The notes under the pieces are model-generated. The model did not search any database. It worked only from the letters and a program-made list of their open reading frames with translations, and had not been told where the DNA came from. Shown here piece after piece: positions 51,504 through 60,230 of a stretch of DNA of 64,000 nt (its first letter is position 1; every line of letters starts with the position of its first letter). This stretch comes from an uncultured Bacteroidales bacterium. Lineage in GTDB: Bacteria > Bacteroidota > Bacteroidia > Bacteroidales > F082. The translations under genes and the position numbers were made by a program. The stretch lies in contig CAJOEZ010000001.1 in assembly GCA_905233685.1 (NCBI GenBank), forward strand, positions 62,001-126,000. The letters run 5' to 3'.

Positions 51504-52940
51504 ATGACAGATTTTGAAAACTCTGGCAAGCGTCCGCGCACCAGAAGACCTGCTGAGGAAGAGGAATTCCAGCAGAGAAAATCCTTCAAGTTCTATCACC
51601 GCGAGGGTGACGAAGAAGGAAGAGACAGATTTGGCGACAAGCCGAGAGGTGAACGCCACTTTGACGACAGAGGCGACCGCAAGTTTGGCGACCGCCCAAG
51701 ACGCCGTTTCGACGACGAAGACCGTCCGAGAAGAAGATTTGACGACGACGAGCGTCCGCGCCGCCGTTTCGATGACGATGACAGACCGCGCAGAAGATTC
51801 GACGACGACAAGCCACGCGAACGCCGTTTCCACGATGACGACCGTCCGCGTAGAAGATTCGATGATGACAAACCCCGCGAGCGCCGTTTCCATGACGACG
51901 ACAGACCGCGCAGAAGGTTTGACGATGACAAGCCACGCGAACGACGTTTCCACGACGACCGTCCGCGTAGAAGATTCGACGACGACAAACCCCGTGAGCG
52001 CCGTTTCCATGACGACGACAGACCGAGAAGAAGATTCGATGACGACAGACCCCGTGGCGAACGCCGCTTCGACGACCGTCCGAGACGCCGTTTCGACGAC
52101 GACAGACCGCGCAAAAGGTTTGATGATGACCGTCAGCGCAGAGATTTCGACGACAATGAGGAACCGCGCCGTGGCCGCAAGGGCTACGTCAGGGAGAAAG
52201 ACCCGATGTATGACCGCCCGAAAGCCACTGGCGAAATCCGCCTGAACAAATATTTAGCCGACTGCGGCATCTGCTCGCGCCGCGAAGCCGACGACCTCAT
52301 CAAGGCCGGCTGCGTCATGGTGAACGACGAAGTCATCACCACGATGGGCTACAAAGTGAAGACCGAGGACAAGGTGGTTTACGGTGGCCAAACGCTCAAC
52401 CGCGAGAAGCTCCGCTACATCCTGCTCAACAAGCCCAAAGGCTACATCACCACCTCTGACGACCCCTACGAGCGCGACACCGTGATGGAGTTGGTGAAAG
52501 GCGCCTGCCATGAGCGCATCTTCCCTGTGGGACGCCTTGACAAGTCGACCACCGGCCTGCTGCTGTTCACCAACGACGGCGACTTGGCCAAAAAGCTCAC
52601 CCACCCAAGCACCGAAGTGCCGAAGCTCTACCAAGTGACCTTGAACAAGCCCCTGACCAAGAACGACATGCTCCGCATCGCTGAGGGCATCGAGCTGGAC
52701 GACGGCCCCATCGCCGCCGACGCCATCGCCTACGACCAAGACGACGCAAGCAAAAAGGTCATCGGCATCGAGCTGCATTCGGGCCGCAACCGCATCGTGC
52801 GCCGCATTTTCGAACATTTGGGCTACGAGGTGGAGAAACTCGACCGCGTCATGTTTGCCGGCTTGGACAAATACCGTCTGCCGCGCGGCGAATGGCGCTT
52901 CCTCACCGACTTGGAAGTAGTCAACCTGAAGAAGTTCTGA
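51504..52940 (+). CDS. RluB/RsuA-family pseudouridine synthase with long Arg/Asp-rich repeat extension
   Basis: 478 residues. Residues about 235-478 are a complete synthase: S4 domain (IRLNKYLADCGICSRREADDLIKAGCVMVN), then the catalytic motif PVGRLDKSTTGLLLFTNDGDLA with the active-site Asp, and LHSGRNRIVRRIFEHLGYEVEKLDR. It is expected to modify 23S rRNA (RluB) or another RsuA-family target. Residues about 30-225 are a disordered, charge-alternating tract with a 20-residue period (RRFDDDKPRERRFHDDDRPR). The repeat is also present at DNA level. Such tails occur in Bacteroidota RluB-like proteins and might bind RNA or form condensates; that is inference. Confidence 0.9.
   Translation: MTDFENSGKRPRTRRPAEEEEFQQRKSFKFYHREGDEEGRDRFGDKPRGERHFDDRGDRKFGDRPRRRFDDEDRPRRRFDDDERPRRRFDDDDRPRRRFDDDKPRERRFHDDDRPRRRFDDDKPRERRFHDDDRPRRRFDDDKPRERRFHDDRPRRRFDDDKPRERRFHDDDRPRRRFDDDRPRGERRFDDRPRRRFDDDRPRKRFDDDRQRRDFDDNEEPRRGRKGYVREKDPMYDRPKATGEIRLNKYLADCGICSRREADDLIKAGCVMVNDEVITTMGYKVKTEDKVVYGGQTLNREKLRYILLNKPKGYITTSDDPYERDTVMELVKGACHERIFPVGRLDKSTTGLLLFTNDGDLAKKLTHPSTEVPKLYQVTLNKPLTKNDMLRIAEGIELDDGPIAADAIAYDQDDASKKVIGIELHSGRNRIVRRIFEHLGYEVEKLDRVMFAGLDKYRLPRGEWRFLTDLEVVNLKKF
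51690..52140 (+). repeat. Tandem 60-bp coding repeat in the RluB-like gene
   Basis: About seven imperfect 60-bp units encoding RRFDDDKPRERRFHDDDRPR-type 20-residue blocks, with some shorter units of half length. Synonymous differences between units show it is old or under selection at protein level. Confidence 0.8.
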
Positions 52941-52942
52941 CT

Positions 52943-54112
52943 TTGGACGAAACAACGCGACAATTCATCAGGGAACACCTGAACGACGACGTGCCGACAC
53001 TCGCCTTGAAAAAGGCGCCTGTCGGCACGGACTTGTCTTTGGCCCTCCGCCAAATCGAGGCGCGACAACTTTTGCTGAAAAAAGCCCCCGAGTGGAGCGC
53101 CAACGAAGACCTGCTCTTCCCTCCCCGACTCTCCATCGAGCAATGCTCGTCGGCGGCCACGGCCCAATACAAAGCCCAGCTGATGAAAGGCAAGACTTTC
53201 GTCGACCTCACGGGAGGCTTAGGCATCGACACGTTTTATCTTTCGCAAGGCTTTGAACAAAGCGACTACGTGGAATGTCGCTCCGAGCTTTGCGGTCTGG
53301 CGCGACACAATTTTGCCGTCCTGAACGCCCCTGTCACCGTGTGGAATGAGACGGCTGAAGACTTCCTGAACCATTGCGGCACTTACGATTGTCTCTATAT
53401 CGACCCAGCTCGCCGCAACACCCATGGACGCAAGACCGTCGCCATCAGCGACTGCACACCCGATGTTGCCCATTTACAAGAACTTCTGCTGCAAAAAGCC
53501 CCGAACGTGCTCATCAAGCTGTCGCCCATGCTCGACATCAAGCAGGCTTTGGCGGCGCTGCACAACGTGAAGGAAATCCATGTTTTGGCTGTGGCCAACG
53601 AATGCAAGGAGCTGGTTTTCAGACTTGAGCGCGACTTTTGTGGGCCAACCGAGCTGTATTGCGCCAACTTGCAAACTAACCAGCCCCTACTCCACTTCAC
53701 TCAGGAAGAAGAGCAAAATTGCGCCCTACAACTTACCGACCAGCCTCAACACTATCTCTATGAACCCAACGCCGCCTTGTTGAAGGCTGGTTGTTTCAAG
53801 ATGCCTTCGGTATGGTTTAGCGTTCGCAAACTACACAAAAACAGCCATTTATACACTTCAGAAACCTTGTTCGCCGACTTTCCTGGACGTATTTTTGAGG
53901 TGGAAAGTTGGGCTCCCTACAACAAAAAGGTGCGCCAAGCCCTATTGCCCGACCTTGACAAGGCCAACCTCGCCGTGCGCAATTTTCCCCTCAGTGTGGA
54001 TGAACTCCGCAAGTCACTGAAAATGAGTGAAGGCGGCGACGCTTATCTTTTTGCCACCACGCTGAAAGGCGAGGAAAAAGTGCTCATTAGAACGAAAAAA
54101 GCCGCTTCGTGA
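52943..54112 (+). CDS. Class I SAM methyltransferase with THUMP-like domain (PG_1098 family)
   Basis: About 389 residues. A SAM-binding core has FVDLTGGLGIDTFYLSQGF (motif I), the acidic residue after strand 2, and DCLYIDPARR as the catalytic-type motif; the C-terminal THUMP-like domain contains LYEPNAALLKAGCFKMPSVWF. This matches the PG_1098-type proteins of unknown methyl acceptor, probably RNA. The start is uncertain: TTG at 52943 lies 3 bp after the RluB-like stop and gives LDETTRQFIREHL; an open frame extends upstream inside that gene. No signal peptide. Co-transcription with the pseudouridine synthase suggests an RNA-modification theme. Confidence 0.82.
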   Translation: MDETTRQFIREHLNDDVPTLALKKAPVGTDLSLALRQIEARQLLLKKAPEWSANEDLLFPPRLSIEQCSSAATAQYKAQLMKGKTFVDLTGGLGIDTFYLSQGFEQSDYVECRSELCGLARHNFAVLNAPVTVWNETAEDFLNHCGTYDCLYIDPARRNTHGRKTVAISDCTPDVAHLQELLLQKAPNVLIKLSPMLDIKQALAALHNVKEIHVLAVANECKELVFRLERDFCGPTELYCANLQTNQPLLHFTQEEEQNCALQLTDQPQHYLYEPNAALLKAGCFKMPSVWFSVRKLHKNSHLYTSETLFADFPGRIFEVESWAPYNKKVRQALLPDLDKANLAVRNFPLSVDELRKSLKMSEGGDAYLFATTLKGEEKVLIRTKKAAS

Positions 54113-54121
54113 GAAACGGCT
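54093..54121 (-). terminator. Terminator of the coiled-coil gene, inside the end of the methyltransferase gene
   Basis: Stem AGCCG/CGGCT with a 12-nt loop and, on the minus strand, CGGCTTTTTTCG. It lies over the last codons of the plus-strand methyltransferase gene, so the two convergent genes overlap at RNA level. Confidence 0.6.
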
Positions 54122-54145
54122 AACAAATGAAAAAGAATAACATTA

Positions 54146-54457
54146 TTACCTCTTATCGGGGATTCCAAATTTGACCCACCAAGTCTGGTCGTACTTCGTC
54201 TTGATGGCCTTCTTGACCGTCTTTGTGCGGTCTTTCAGCACGTCTAAGGCGGCGTGAGCTTCATCGCTTTTCTTGCGGAACTCTTCCTGCATCTTATCCA
54301 ATTCGGCCGAAAGCGCTTCCAAACGCTTGCAGTCCTCCTCGATTTTCAGCATGGTGCCTTCGTCAACACCAGACTCGCGACCCATTCGCTGGTTTCTCTT
54401 GATCCCAGCGATGATGAGCTTCGTTTTCTCAAGTTGATCTTTAAAAATTTGATACAT
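54146..54457 (-). CDS. Small coiled-coil protein of unknown function
   Basis: 103 residues, almost entirely helical, with heptads through LEALSAELDKMQEEFRKKSDEAHAALDVL and a basic C-terminal segment TKYDQTWWVKFGIPDKR. The central part resembles DUF-type coiled-coil proteins of Bacteroidota, for which I know no function. No signal peptide or membrane helix. The promoter box ends 5 bp before the ATG. Confidence 0.75.
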   Translation of the reverse strand: MYQIFKDQLEKTKLIIAGIKRNQRMGRESGVDEGTMLKIEEDCKRLEALSAELDKMQEEFRKKSDEAHAALDVLKDRTKTVKKAIKTKYDQTWWVKFGIPDKR

Positions 54458-54462
54458 AACAA

Positions 54463-54470
54463 CAAAAGTA
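54463..54470 (-). promoter_or_regulatory. -7 box TACTTTTG abutting the ATG of the coiled-coil gene
   Basis: Minus-strand TACTTTTG ends 5 bp before ATG 54457; likely leaderless. Confidence 0.55.
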
Positions 54471-54616
54471 TTATAATGTTCAATGTTTGCTCGTTTGCGT
54501 TTGCAAAAATAGTAAAAAAACCAATAAATGTACTACTTCAGGCCGTGTTTTTGTTCAGTTTTTTTCTTTTCCGCCGACCAAATTGCGACACATGTACAGG
54601 AAACGGGAAAAAGTCG

Positions 54617-54624
54617 TATCTTTG
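54617..54624 (+). promoter_or_regulatory. -7 box TATCTTTG for the gldF operon
   Basis: TATCTTTG followed by C, 20 bp before ATG 54645. Confidence 0.55.
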
Positions 54625-54644
54625 CGGTCTTAAAACCAAACGTG

Positions 54645-55376
54645 ATGTACGCACTGTTCAAAAAAGAAATCAGCAACTTCCTCAGCTCCCTGATCGGCAT
54701 CATGGTGATTGTGGTATTCCTGTTGATTACGGGCCTGTTTCTGTGGGTGTTCCAAAGCGACTTCAACGTGTTGGACTCCAATTACGCCAACCTTGACAGC
54801 CTCTTCATCCTCGCGCCGTGGGTGTTTTTGTTCCTCGTCCCGGCGGTGACGATGCGCAGCTTCGCCGAGGAAAACCGCACAGGCACCATCGAGCTGTTGG
54901 CCACCAAGCCCTTGTCGGACTGGCAAATCATTTGGGCCAAGTTCCTCGCCAGCGTCGCCTTGGTGCTGTTGGCGCTGTTGCCCACACTCGTCTATTATAT
55001 CTCCGTCTACCGCTTGGGGCTGCCCGTCGGCAACCTCGACTCGGGCGGCATCTGGGGGTCATACATCGGGCTGTTCCTGCTCAGCGCGGGGTTCGTCAGC
55101 ATCGGCATCTTCTGTAGTTCGCTGACCAACAACCAGATATTAGCCTTCATCTTGTCGGTGTTCCTTTGCGGATTCCTATACATCGGCTTCGAGTTCATCT
55201 ACTCGCTGTCGCTGTTCGGCAAGGTTGACCTGTTCATCCAGCAGCTCGGCATGAGCGCCCACTACGCTTCGCTGAGCCGTGGCGTCATCGACACGCGCGA
55301 CGTGCTGTATTTCCTTAGCGTTATCGTCTTGTTCCTGAGTGCAACGAAACTGGTTCTCGCGAGCCGCAAATGGTAA
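54645..55376 (+). CDS. gldF: GldF, gliding-motility-associated ABC transporter permease
   Basis: 243 residues from ATG 54645 (MYALFKKEISNFLSSLIG). Six membrane helices (about 17-40, 55-75, 100-125, 140-160, 170-200, 215-235). ABC-2-type permease with the conserved SFAEENRTGTIELLATKPLSDWQIIWAKF. It pairs with GldG and, in Flavobacterium, with the ATPase GldA, which is not in the window. GldF/G-type permeases are also found in non-gliding Bacteroidota, so motility is not implied. Confidence 0.93.
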   Translation: MYALFKKEISNFLSSLIGIMVIVVFLLITGLFLWVFQSDFNVLDSNYANLDSLFILAPWVFLFLVPAVTMRSFAEENRTGTIELLATKPLSDWQIIWAKFLASVALVLLALLPTLVYYISVYRLGLPVGNLDSGGIWGSYIGLFLLSAGFVSIGIFCSSLTNNQILAFILSVFLCGFLYIGFEFIYSLSLFGKVDLFIQQLGMSAHYASLSRGVIDTRDVLYFLSVIVLFLSATKLVLASRKW

Positions 55377-55388
55377 AAGGAGGGAAAA

Positions 55389-57137
55389 ATGGAAAACAAA
55401 CGCAAAAGCATAAAACGCAGCCAGTTAGTCAGCTTCCTCGTCACGATGGCCATTGTTGTGCTGCTCAATGTGATAGGCAACTTCGTCTTCACCCGCTTCG
55501 ACCTGACGAGCGAGAAACGCTACACCCTTTCGCCCACCACGAAGGAAATCCTCAACAAGTTGGACGACTACGTATATTTCAAGGTGTATCTCGAAGGCGA
55601 CTTCCCCGCCGGCTTCAAGAAACTGCGCCGCGAGACCAAGGAAATGCTTGACGAGTTTAGGGCCTATTCTAAATACATTGATTACGAGTTCATTAACCCC
55701 TCAGAGAGTGAAGATGCTAACGAGCGGCAAGAGAACTACAAGTTGCTCTACCAGTCGGGCCTCAACCCGACTAATGTGCTTGACCGTGCCTCCGACGGCT
55801 CGTCGAAGCAGATGATCATCTGGCCCGGCGCCTTGGTGAGCTACCGCAACGACACCGAGATTGCCATCGACCTGCTTGAGAACCAAATCGGGCAGTCGCC
55901 GGAAGAGGCCCTGAACGCCTCGATGCAGAACCTCGAGTTCCGCCTCATCGACGCGGTGAAAAAGGTGACCCGCCTCCAGAAGCCCAACATCGCCTTCATC
56001 GAAGGCCACGGCGAATTGGGCGCCATGGATGTGTATGACATCACGCAGACCCTGTCGCAAAACTACAACGTGAACCGCGTGGAAATCGGGGGCCGCATTG
56101 ACGCGCTGATGCACCGCACCCAAAACGAGGACGTGGATATCAAGGCTTTCATCTCCTACGACGCCATCATCATCGCCAAGCCCCTCCAGCCCTTTGACGA
56201 GAAAGACAAGTTCCTCATCGACCAATACATCATGCACGGCGGCAAGGTGCTGTGGATGGTGGAACCCGTTTACGCCACCATGGACAGCCTGCAAAGCCAG
56301 GAGTCGACCATCGGCGTTGAGATGGACTTGAACTTGGACGACATGCTCTTCAAATACGGCGTGCGCCTCAACCGCAACCTCTTGCTCGACCTCACCTGCG
56401 CCTCCATCGTCATCCGCACGGGGCAGATGGCCGGACAGCCGCAGATGGAATACTACCGCTGGTTCTACTTCCCCTTGCTGCAAGCCGCCTCCGAACATCC
56501 TATGGTACGCAACATGAACGCCATCAAGGCCGACTTCGTCAGCTCCATCGACGCGACCACCTCGGCCAACGGCATCGAGCAAATCCCCTTGCTGAAGACC
56601 TCAGACTACACCAAAATCTCGGGCGCGCCCGTCTTCATCAGCCTCTCGATGCTGAAGCAGGTGCCCGACCAGCGTTTCTTCCCTTCTAAAGGGCAAAACG
56701 TGGCCTACCTGCTGAAGGGCAGCTTCCCCTCGCTCTATGCCAACCGCATCCCGCAGGAAATCGTCGACGACCAAGCCATGCAGTTCCTGCCCGAAAGCAA
56801 GCCCACTGCCATGATTGTGGTGGCCGACGGCGACATCATCCGCAACCAAATCGACATCCGCCGAAAGATGCCTTTGGCCTTAGGCTTCGACCAATACACC
56901 GGTAACACTTACGCCAACAAGGAATTCATCGAGAACTGCATCAGCTATCTCGTTGACGGCGAAGGCTTGATTGACATCCGCTCGCGCGAGCTGAAAATCA
57001 GGCTCCTTGACATGACCAAAATCGCGAAGGAACGGACCAAATGGCAACTCATCAACACTTTGATTCCCATTGGGTTAATCATCGCTTTGGGCTTCGTCAT
57101 GGCCTTTATCAGAAAGAGAAAATATAGCAAAAAATAA
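55389..57137 (+). CDS. gldG: GldG, gliding-motility-associated ABC transporter substrate-binding-like protein
   Basis: 582 residues with one N-terminal membrane helix (LVSFLVTMAIVVLLNVIGNFVF) and one near the C terminus (LINTLIPIGLIIALGFVMAF) followed by basic residues. The periplasmic part has the ABC_transp_aux domain (RYTLSPTTKEILNKLDDYVYFKVYLEGDFPAG, IAFIEGHGELG). It is the partner of GldF, beginning 12 bp downstream. Fits the family length. Confidence 0.93.
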   Translation: MENKRKSIKRSQLVSFLVTMAIVVLLNVIGNFVFTRFDLTSEKRYTLSPTTKEILNKLDDYVYFKVYLEGDFPAGFKKLRRETKEMLDEFRAYSKYIDYEFINPSESEDANERQENYKLLYQSGLNPTNVLDRASDGSSKQMIIWPGALVSYRNDTEIAIDLLENQIGQSPEEALNASMQNLEFRLIDAVKKVTRLQKPNIAFIEGHGELGAMDVYDITQTLSQNYNVNRVEIGGRIDALMHRTQNEDVDIKAFISYDAIIIAKPLQPFDEKDKFLIDQYIMHGGKVLWMVEPVYATMDSLQSQESTIGVEMDLNLDDMLFKYGVRLNRNLLLDLTCASIVIRTGQMAGQPQMEYYRWFYFPLLQAASEHPMVRNMNAIKADFVSSIDATTSANGIEQIPLLKTSDYTKISGAPVFISLSMLKQVPDQRFFPSKGQNVAYLLKGSFPSLYANRIPQEIVDDQAMQFLPESKPTAMIVVADGDIIRNQIDIRRKMPLALGFDQYTGNTYANKEFIENCISYLVDGEGLIDIRSRELKIRLLDMTKIAKERTKWQLINTLIPIGLIIALGFVMAFIRKRKYSKK

Positions 57138-57143
57138 TCCGAA

Positions 57144-58268
57144 ATGAAGAAGAACAACCGAATCACCATTATCATTGCCGCCTTATTAGTTGTTATCGCA
57201 GGCATATTAATTTGGAACAACCGCTACCTTTCGACCATCCGGGGCGAAGCTGCCGACTTCCAGGTGTGGGACACGGCCTCCGTGACCAAAATCTACCTCG
57301 CCGACCGTTTCGACCACGAATCGCTGTTGGAACGCCAAGACGACGGCAGCTGGCTGCTCAACAAGACCTACAAGGCCCACTCGAAGCAGGTGGATTTATT
57401 CCTGACCACCTTGTATAAAGTACGCATCAAGATGCCCGTTTCGCGAGCCAGCCATGACAATATCGTCAAGGAACTGGCCGTCAACAGCACCAAGGTGGAA
57501 ATCTATCAGATTGTGCCTCGAATCAACCTGTTCAACCGCATCAAGCTGTTCAACCACGAGAAGCGCACCAAGGTGTTTTACGTGGGCGACGCCACCAAGG
57601 ACAACAGCGGCACTTTCATGCTGAAGGAAGGCGCCGACCAGGCTTATATCGTCTACATCCCGGGATTCCGAGGTTTCATCTCCACCCGTTTCACCGCCAA
57701 TCCCGACGACTGGCGCGACCACACCGTTTTCAACGCCACGATAGCCGACATCCAATCCGTCACTGTAGAGTTTAACCGTCAGCCGCAATCCAGCTTCCGT
57801 TTGGACAACAACGGGCGGCACGAATACCAGCTCACCCGCCTCGCCGACAACACCACCGTCCCTTACGACACCCTCAAGGTCATCAACCTGCTCTCGTCGT
57901 TCAGTGACGTCCGCTTCGAGTCGCTGCTCAACAACCTCATGGACCCGCAGCGCATGGATTCCATCCTTCATTCGCCTTATCTCCACAGGATTACGCTGAC
58001 CACGAAGGACGGAAAAACCACTCAGTTGACCACCTTTGAGAAACTCGTCACCAACACCGCTATCCAAGAAATTGAAGGCCGCGTGGACGAATTCGGCAAT
58101 CCCTTAGACCCCATCGACCACGACCGCATCTACGGCGTTTACAACGATGGCAGAGACTTCGTGCTGTTGCAATACTACATCTTCGACAAGGTGCTGCACC
58201 CTGTTGAGTATTACGAAGCCGGCCATCCGATACACAACAACTTCGAGTTTTACGAAGTGTTCGAATAA
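57144..58268 (+). CDS. DUF4340 domain-containing protein
   Basis: 374 residues with an N-terminal membrane helix (ITIIIAALLVVIAGILIWNN), then a periplasmic DUF4340 region (about 40-300): ADFQVWDTASVTKIYLADR, DGSWLLNKTYKAHSKQVDLFLTTLYKVRIKMPVS and RFTANPDDWRDHTVFNAT. DUF4340 proteins are commonly encoded after gldG-like genes and may help an ABC-2 system. It starts 6 bp after gldG. Confidence 0.85.
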   Translation: MKKNNRITIIIAALLVVIAGILIWNNRYLSTIRGEAADFQVWDTASVTKIYLADRFDHESLLERQDDGSWLLNKTYKAHSKQVDLFLTTLYKVRIKMPVSRASHDNIVKELAVNSTKVEIYQIVPRINLFNRIKLFNHEKRTKVFYVGDATKDNSGTFMLKEGADQAYIVYIPGFRGFISTRFTANPDDWRDHTVFNATIADIQSVTVEFNRQPQSSFRLDNNGRHEYQLTRLADNTTVPYDTLKVINLLSSFSDVRFESLLNNLMDPQRMDSILHSPYLHRITLTTKDGKTTQLTTFEKLVTNTAIQEIEGRVDEFGNPLDPIDHDRIYGVYNDGRDFVLLQYYIFDKVLHPVEYYEAGHPIHNNFEFYEVFE

Positions 58269-58279
58269 ACCCGAAGCAC

Positions 58280-58753
58280 ATGAAAATCCTGCTGCTCGCC
58301 ATAGGGAAAACGGACGAGGACTATCTCATTGCCGGCATCAAGAAGTATGTCGGCAGAATTGGGCATTACGCTTCTTTCGAGATGAAGGAAATCCCCGACC
58401 CGCGCAACCGCAAGACCCTCAGCGAAGAACAGCAGAAAAAGGCCGAGAGTTTCCTTTTGCTGCAACAACTGCAACCCTCCGACCAAGTCATCCTTTTGGA
58501 CGAGAACGGCAAGCAGTTCACCTCCGTTGAATTTTCGGAAAGCCTTGAAAAACAAATGGCTTCGGGCACGAAGCGGCTTGTGTTTGTTATCGGCGGGCCA
58601 TACGGTTTCGCGCAAGAAGTTTACGACCGCGCCAACGCCAAGCTGTCGCTCTCGCCCATGACCTTCAGCCACCAGATGGTGCGCCTGATTTTTGTCGAGC
58701 AACTTTACCGCGCCTTCACCATTTTGAAGGGTGAGCCTTATCATCATCAATAA
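58280..58753 (+). CDS. rlmH: 23S rRNA pseudouridine-1915 N3-methyltransferase RlmH
   Basis: 157-residue SPOUT-class enzyme that methylates pseudouridine 1915. The SAM-binding knot is VFVIGGPYGFAQEVYDRA and the end SPMTFSHQMVRLIFVEQLYRAFTI is canonical. It lies 11 bp after the DUF4340 gene in the gldF operon, an unrelated function but a frequent type of co-transcription. Confidence 0.96.
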   Translation: MKILLLAIGKTDEDYLIAGIKKYVGRIGHYASFEMKEIPDPRNRKTLSEEQQKKAESFLLLQQLQPSDQVILLDENGKQFTSVEFSESLEKQMASGTKRLVFVIGGPYGFAQEVYDRANAKLSLSPMTFSHQMVRLIFVEQLYRAFTILKGEPYHHQ

Positions 58754-58756
58754 AAA

Positions 58757-59611
58757 ATGAAAACCATGAAAACATTAAAACCCATCCTACTCCTTTGCTT
58801 GGCACTTTGCTTCGCCACCTCCTGCAAAAAAGAGGTCGACATGACCCTCAAACAGAAAACCGTGTATGAAAACAATGACATCTCACTGTTTCATGTCGGT
58901 GACGCTTGGGAAGTCACTTTCGTCTATGATAGCCTGAAATCATACATAGAACTGGAATATTCCGCTTATTTGGAGAATTACGTTTCGGTCTGGGATACAA
59001 ACGGTTGGATAGACATTGGATTCAAGGGCAAGGTGTATCCTGAAACAGGGTCGGTTTTCAAGGCAAAAGTGCATACTTCAGAAAGAGAACATCTTTACAT
59101 TAAGGTCGAAAACGCCTCTGTCATCACTATGGAAGGACTTTTCAAACTGGAAGATGGTATATCTATGGAGTTGCACGACGGTTCTGTTTGCAATGGTTTC
59201 GCAGTTACTTCCCAATTGTGTGGCATAGATTTAACCTATGGTTCTCAAATGTATGGTGTAAACTTTAATGGAACAAATTGCTCCGTTTACGCACAGAAAG
59301 GGTCTTCCTGCAAGGGCTATTTTAATGTCGAGCAATCATTCATTGCAGATGTGGGTATTTCCTCGCAACTGATTGTTTTTGGCGGAAACATACCCTCAGC
59401 ATCCATTGAGGTTAAAGATGAAGGCACCATTAATATGGTTCAGGCCGAAGTAAAAGACATGAGCGTTTCTTTGGGTGGTGCGTCGGAGGCCATGGTGAAT
59501 GTCACGGAAACCATAAGCGGGTTCCTTTTGTCGGCTTCCACCTTGTATTATAAGGGTCATCCACAAATCGATGTCGAGTGTTCCGACGACTCTCAACTCA
59601 TCCCGTTCTGA
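58757..59611 (+). CDS. GIN-domain (DUF2807-type) lipoprotein
   Basis: 284 residues with a lipoprotein signal (ILLLCLALCFATSC). The remaining sequence is a beta-solenoid-like repeat of short strands (SMELHDGSVCNGF, GIDLTYGSQMYGVNF, NCSVYAQKGSSCKGYF, SVSLGGASEAMVNV) as in the GIN/DUF2807 head, although it is more divergent than usual. Location: 3 bp after rlmH, last gene of the gldF operon. ATG 58757 or, equally, 58766. Function unknown. Confidence 0.7.
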   Translation: MKTMKTLKPILLLCLALCFATSCKKEVDMTLKQKTVYENNDISLFHVGDAWEVTFVYDSLKSYIELEYSAYLENYVSVWDTNGWIDIGFKGKVYPETGSVFKAKVHTSEREHLYIKVENASVITMEGLFKLEDGISMELHDGSVCNGFAVTSQLCGIDLTYGSQMYGVNFNGTNCSVYAQKGSSCKGYFNVEQSFIADVGISSQLIVFGGNIPSASIEVKDEGTINMVQAEVKDMSVSLGGASEAMVNVTETISGFLLSASTLYYKGHPQIDVECSDDSQLIPF

Positions 59612-59672
59612 TTTTTGGCCTGATATTTGCTATTTTTCGCCCCCGTTGCGCCGAAGCAACACGAATAATTAC

Positions 59673-59680
59673 TAATTTTG
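59673..59680 (+). promoter_or_regulatory. -7 box TAATTTTG for the DUF4468-mevalonate operon
   Basis: TAATTTTG, 19 bp before ATG 59700. Confidence 0.55.
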
Positions 59681-59699
59681 TCACCAAATTCGATTAAAA

Positions 59700-60224
59700 A
59701 TGAAGAAAACTGCTTTGTTATTCGTCGCCATCCTGTTCGCGACCGTCACCTTTGCCCAATCCAACCTCCCGATCGACCCCAAGACGGAGAAAATCACATT
59801 CCGCAAGGTCATCAACACCGTAGGCACTGAAGATCAGGTGTATAACCGCATCTACAGCGAGTTTATGAACAGCTATTACAAGAGTCCGTCCACCATTCTT
59901 CAACAAAACGACGGTCGCACGATGAAGGGCAAACATCAGTTCCAATTGGACAACGGCGACCCCGTGAAGTCGAAATGGCCTTGGATTACCTATCGTTTCA
60001 CCATCGAGGTACGCGAGGGCCGCGTGCGCTACACCCTCACCGACTTCATGCAAAAGACCCAAAGCAACCATCCCTGCGAGGAATGGATGAACAAGGAAGA
60101 CCCTCTCTATCAGCCTATTTGGGACAGCTATTTGGATCAAATTGTCGAGTTTGGCGAAGACTGGGGCAAACAATTTGAAGAGAAACTTATACCACAACAA
60201 GTCATAGAAGAAGAGGAATGGTAA
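59700..60224 (+). CDS. DUF4468 (TBP-like fold) secreted protein
   Basis: 174 residues with a signal peptide (MKKTALLFVAILFATVTFAQ). The domain includes GTEDQVYNRIYSEFMNSYYKSPS, YRFTIEVREGRVRYTLTDF and a helical C-terminal part, which fits DUF4468 with TBP-like fold. Its role is unknown. It begins the operon with HMG-CoA reductase 6 bp downstream, an unexpected partner for isoprenoid synthesis. Confidence 0.75.
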   Translation: MKKTALLFVAILFATVTFAQSNLPIDPKTEKITFRKVINTVGTEDQVYNRIYSEFMNSYYKSPSTILQQNDGRTMKGKHQFQLDNGDPVKSKWPWITYRFTIEVREGRVRYTLTDFMQKTQSNHPCEEWMNKEDPLYQPIWDSYLDQIVEFGEDWGKQFEEKLIPQQVIEEEEW

Positions 60225-60230
60225 ACTGAA

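Noticed and set aside
51501-52114. Antisense open frames over the Arg/Asp repeat
   Set aside because: Low-complexity repeats keep several frames open; the sense frame continues into an intact pseudouridine synthase.
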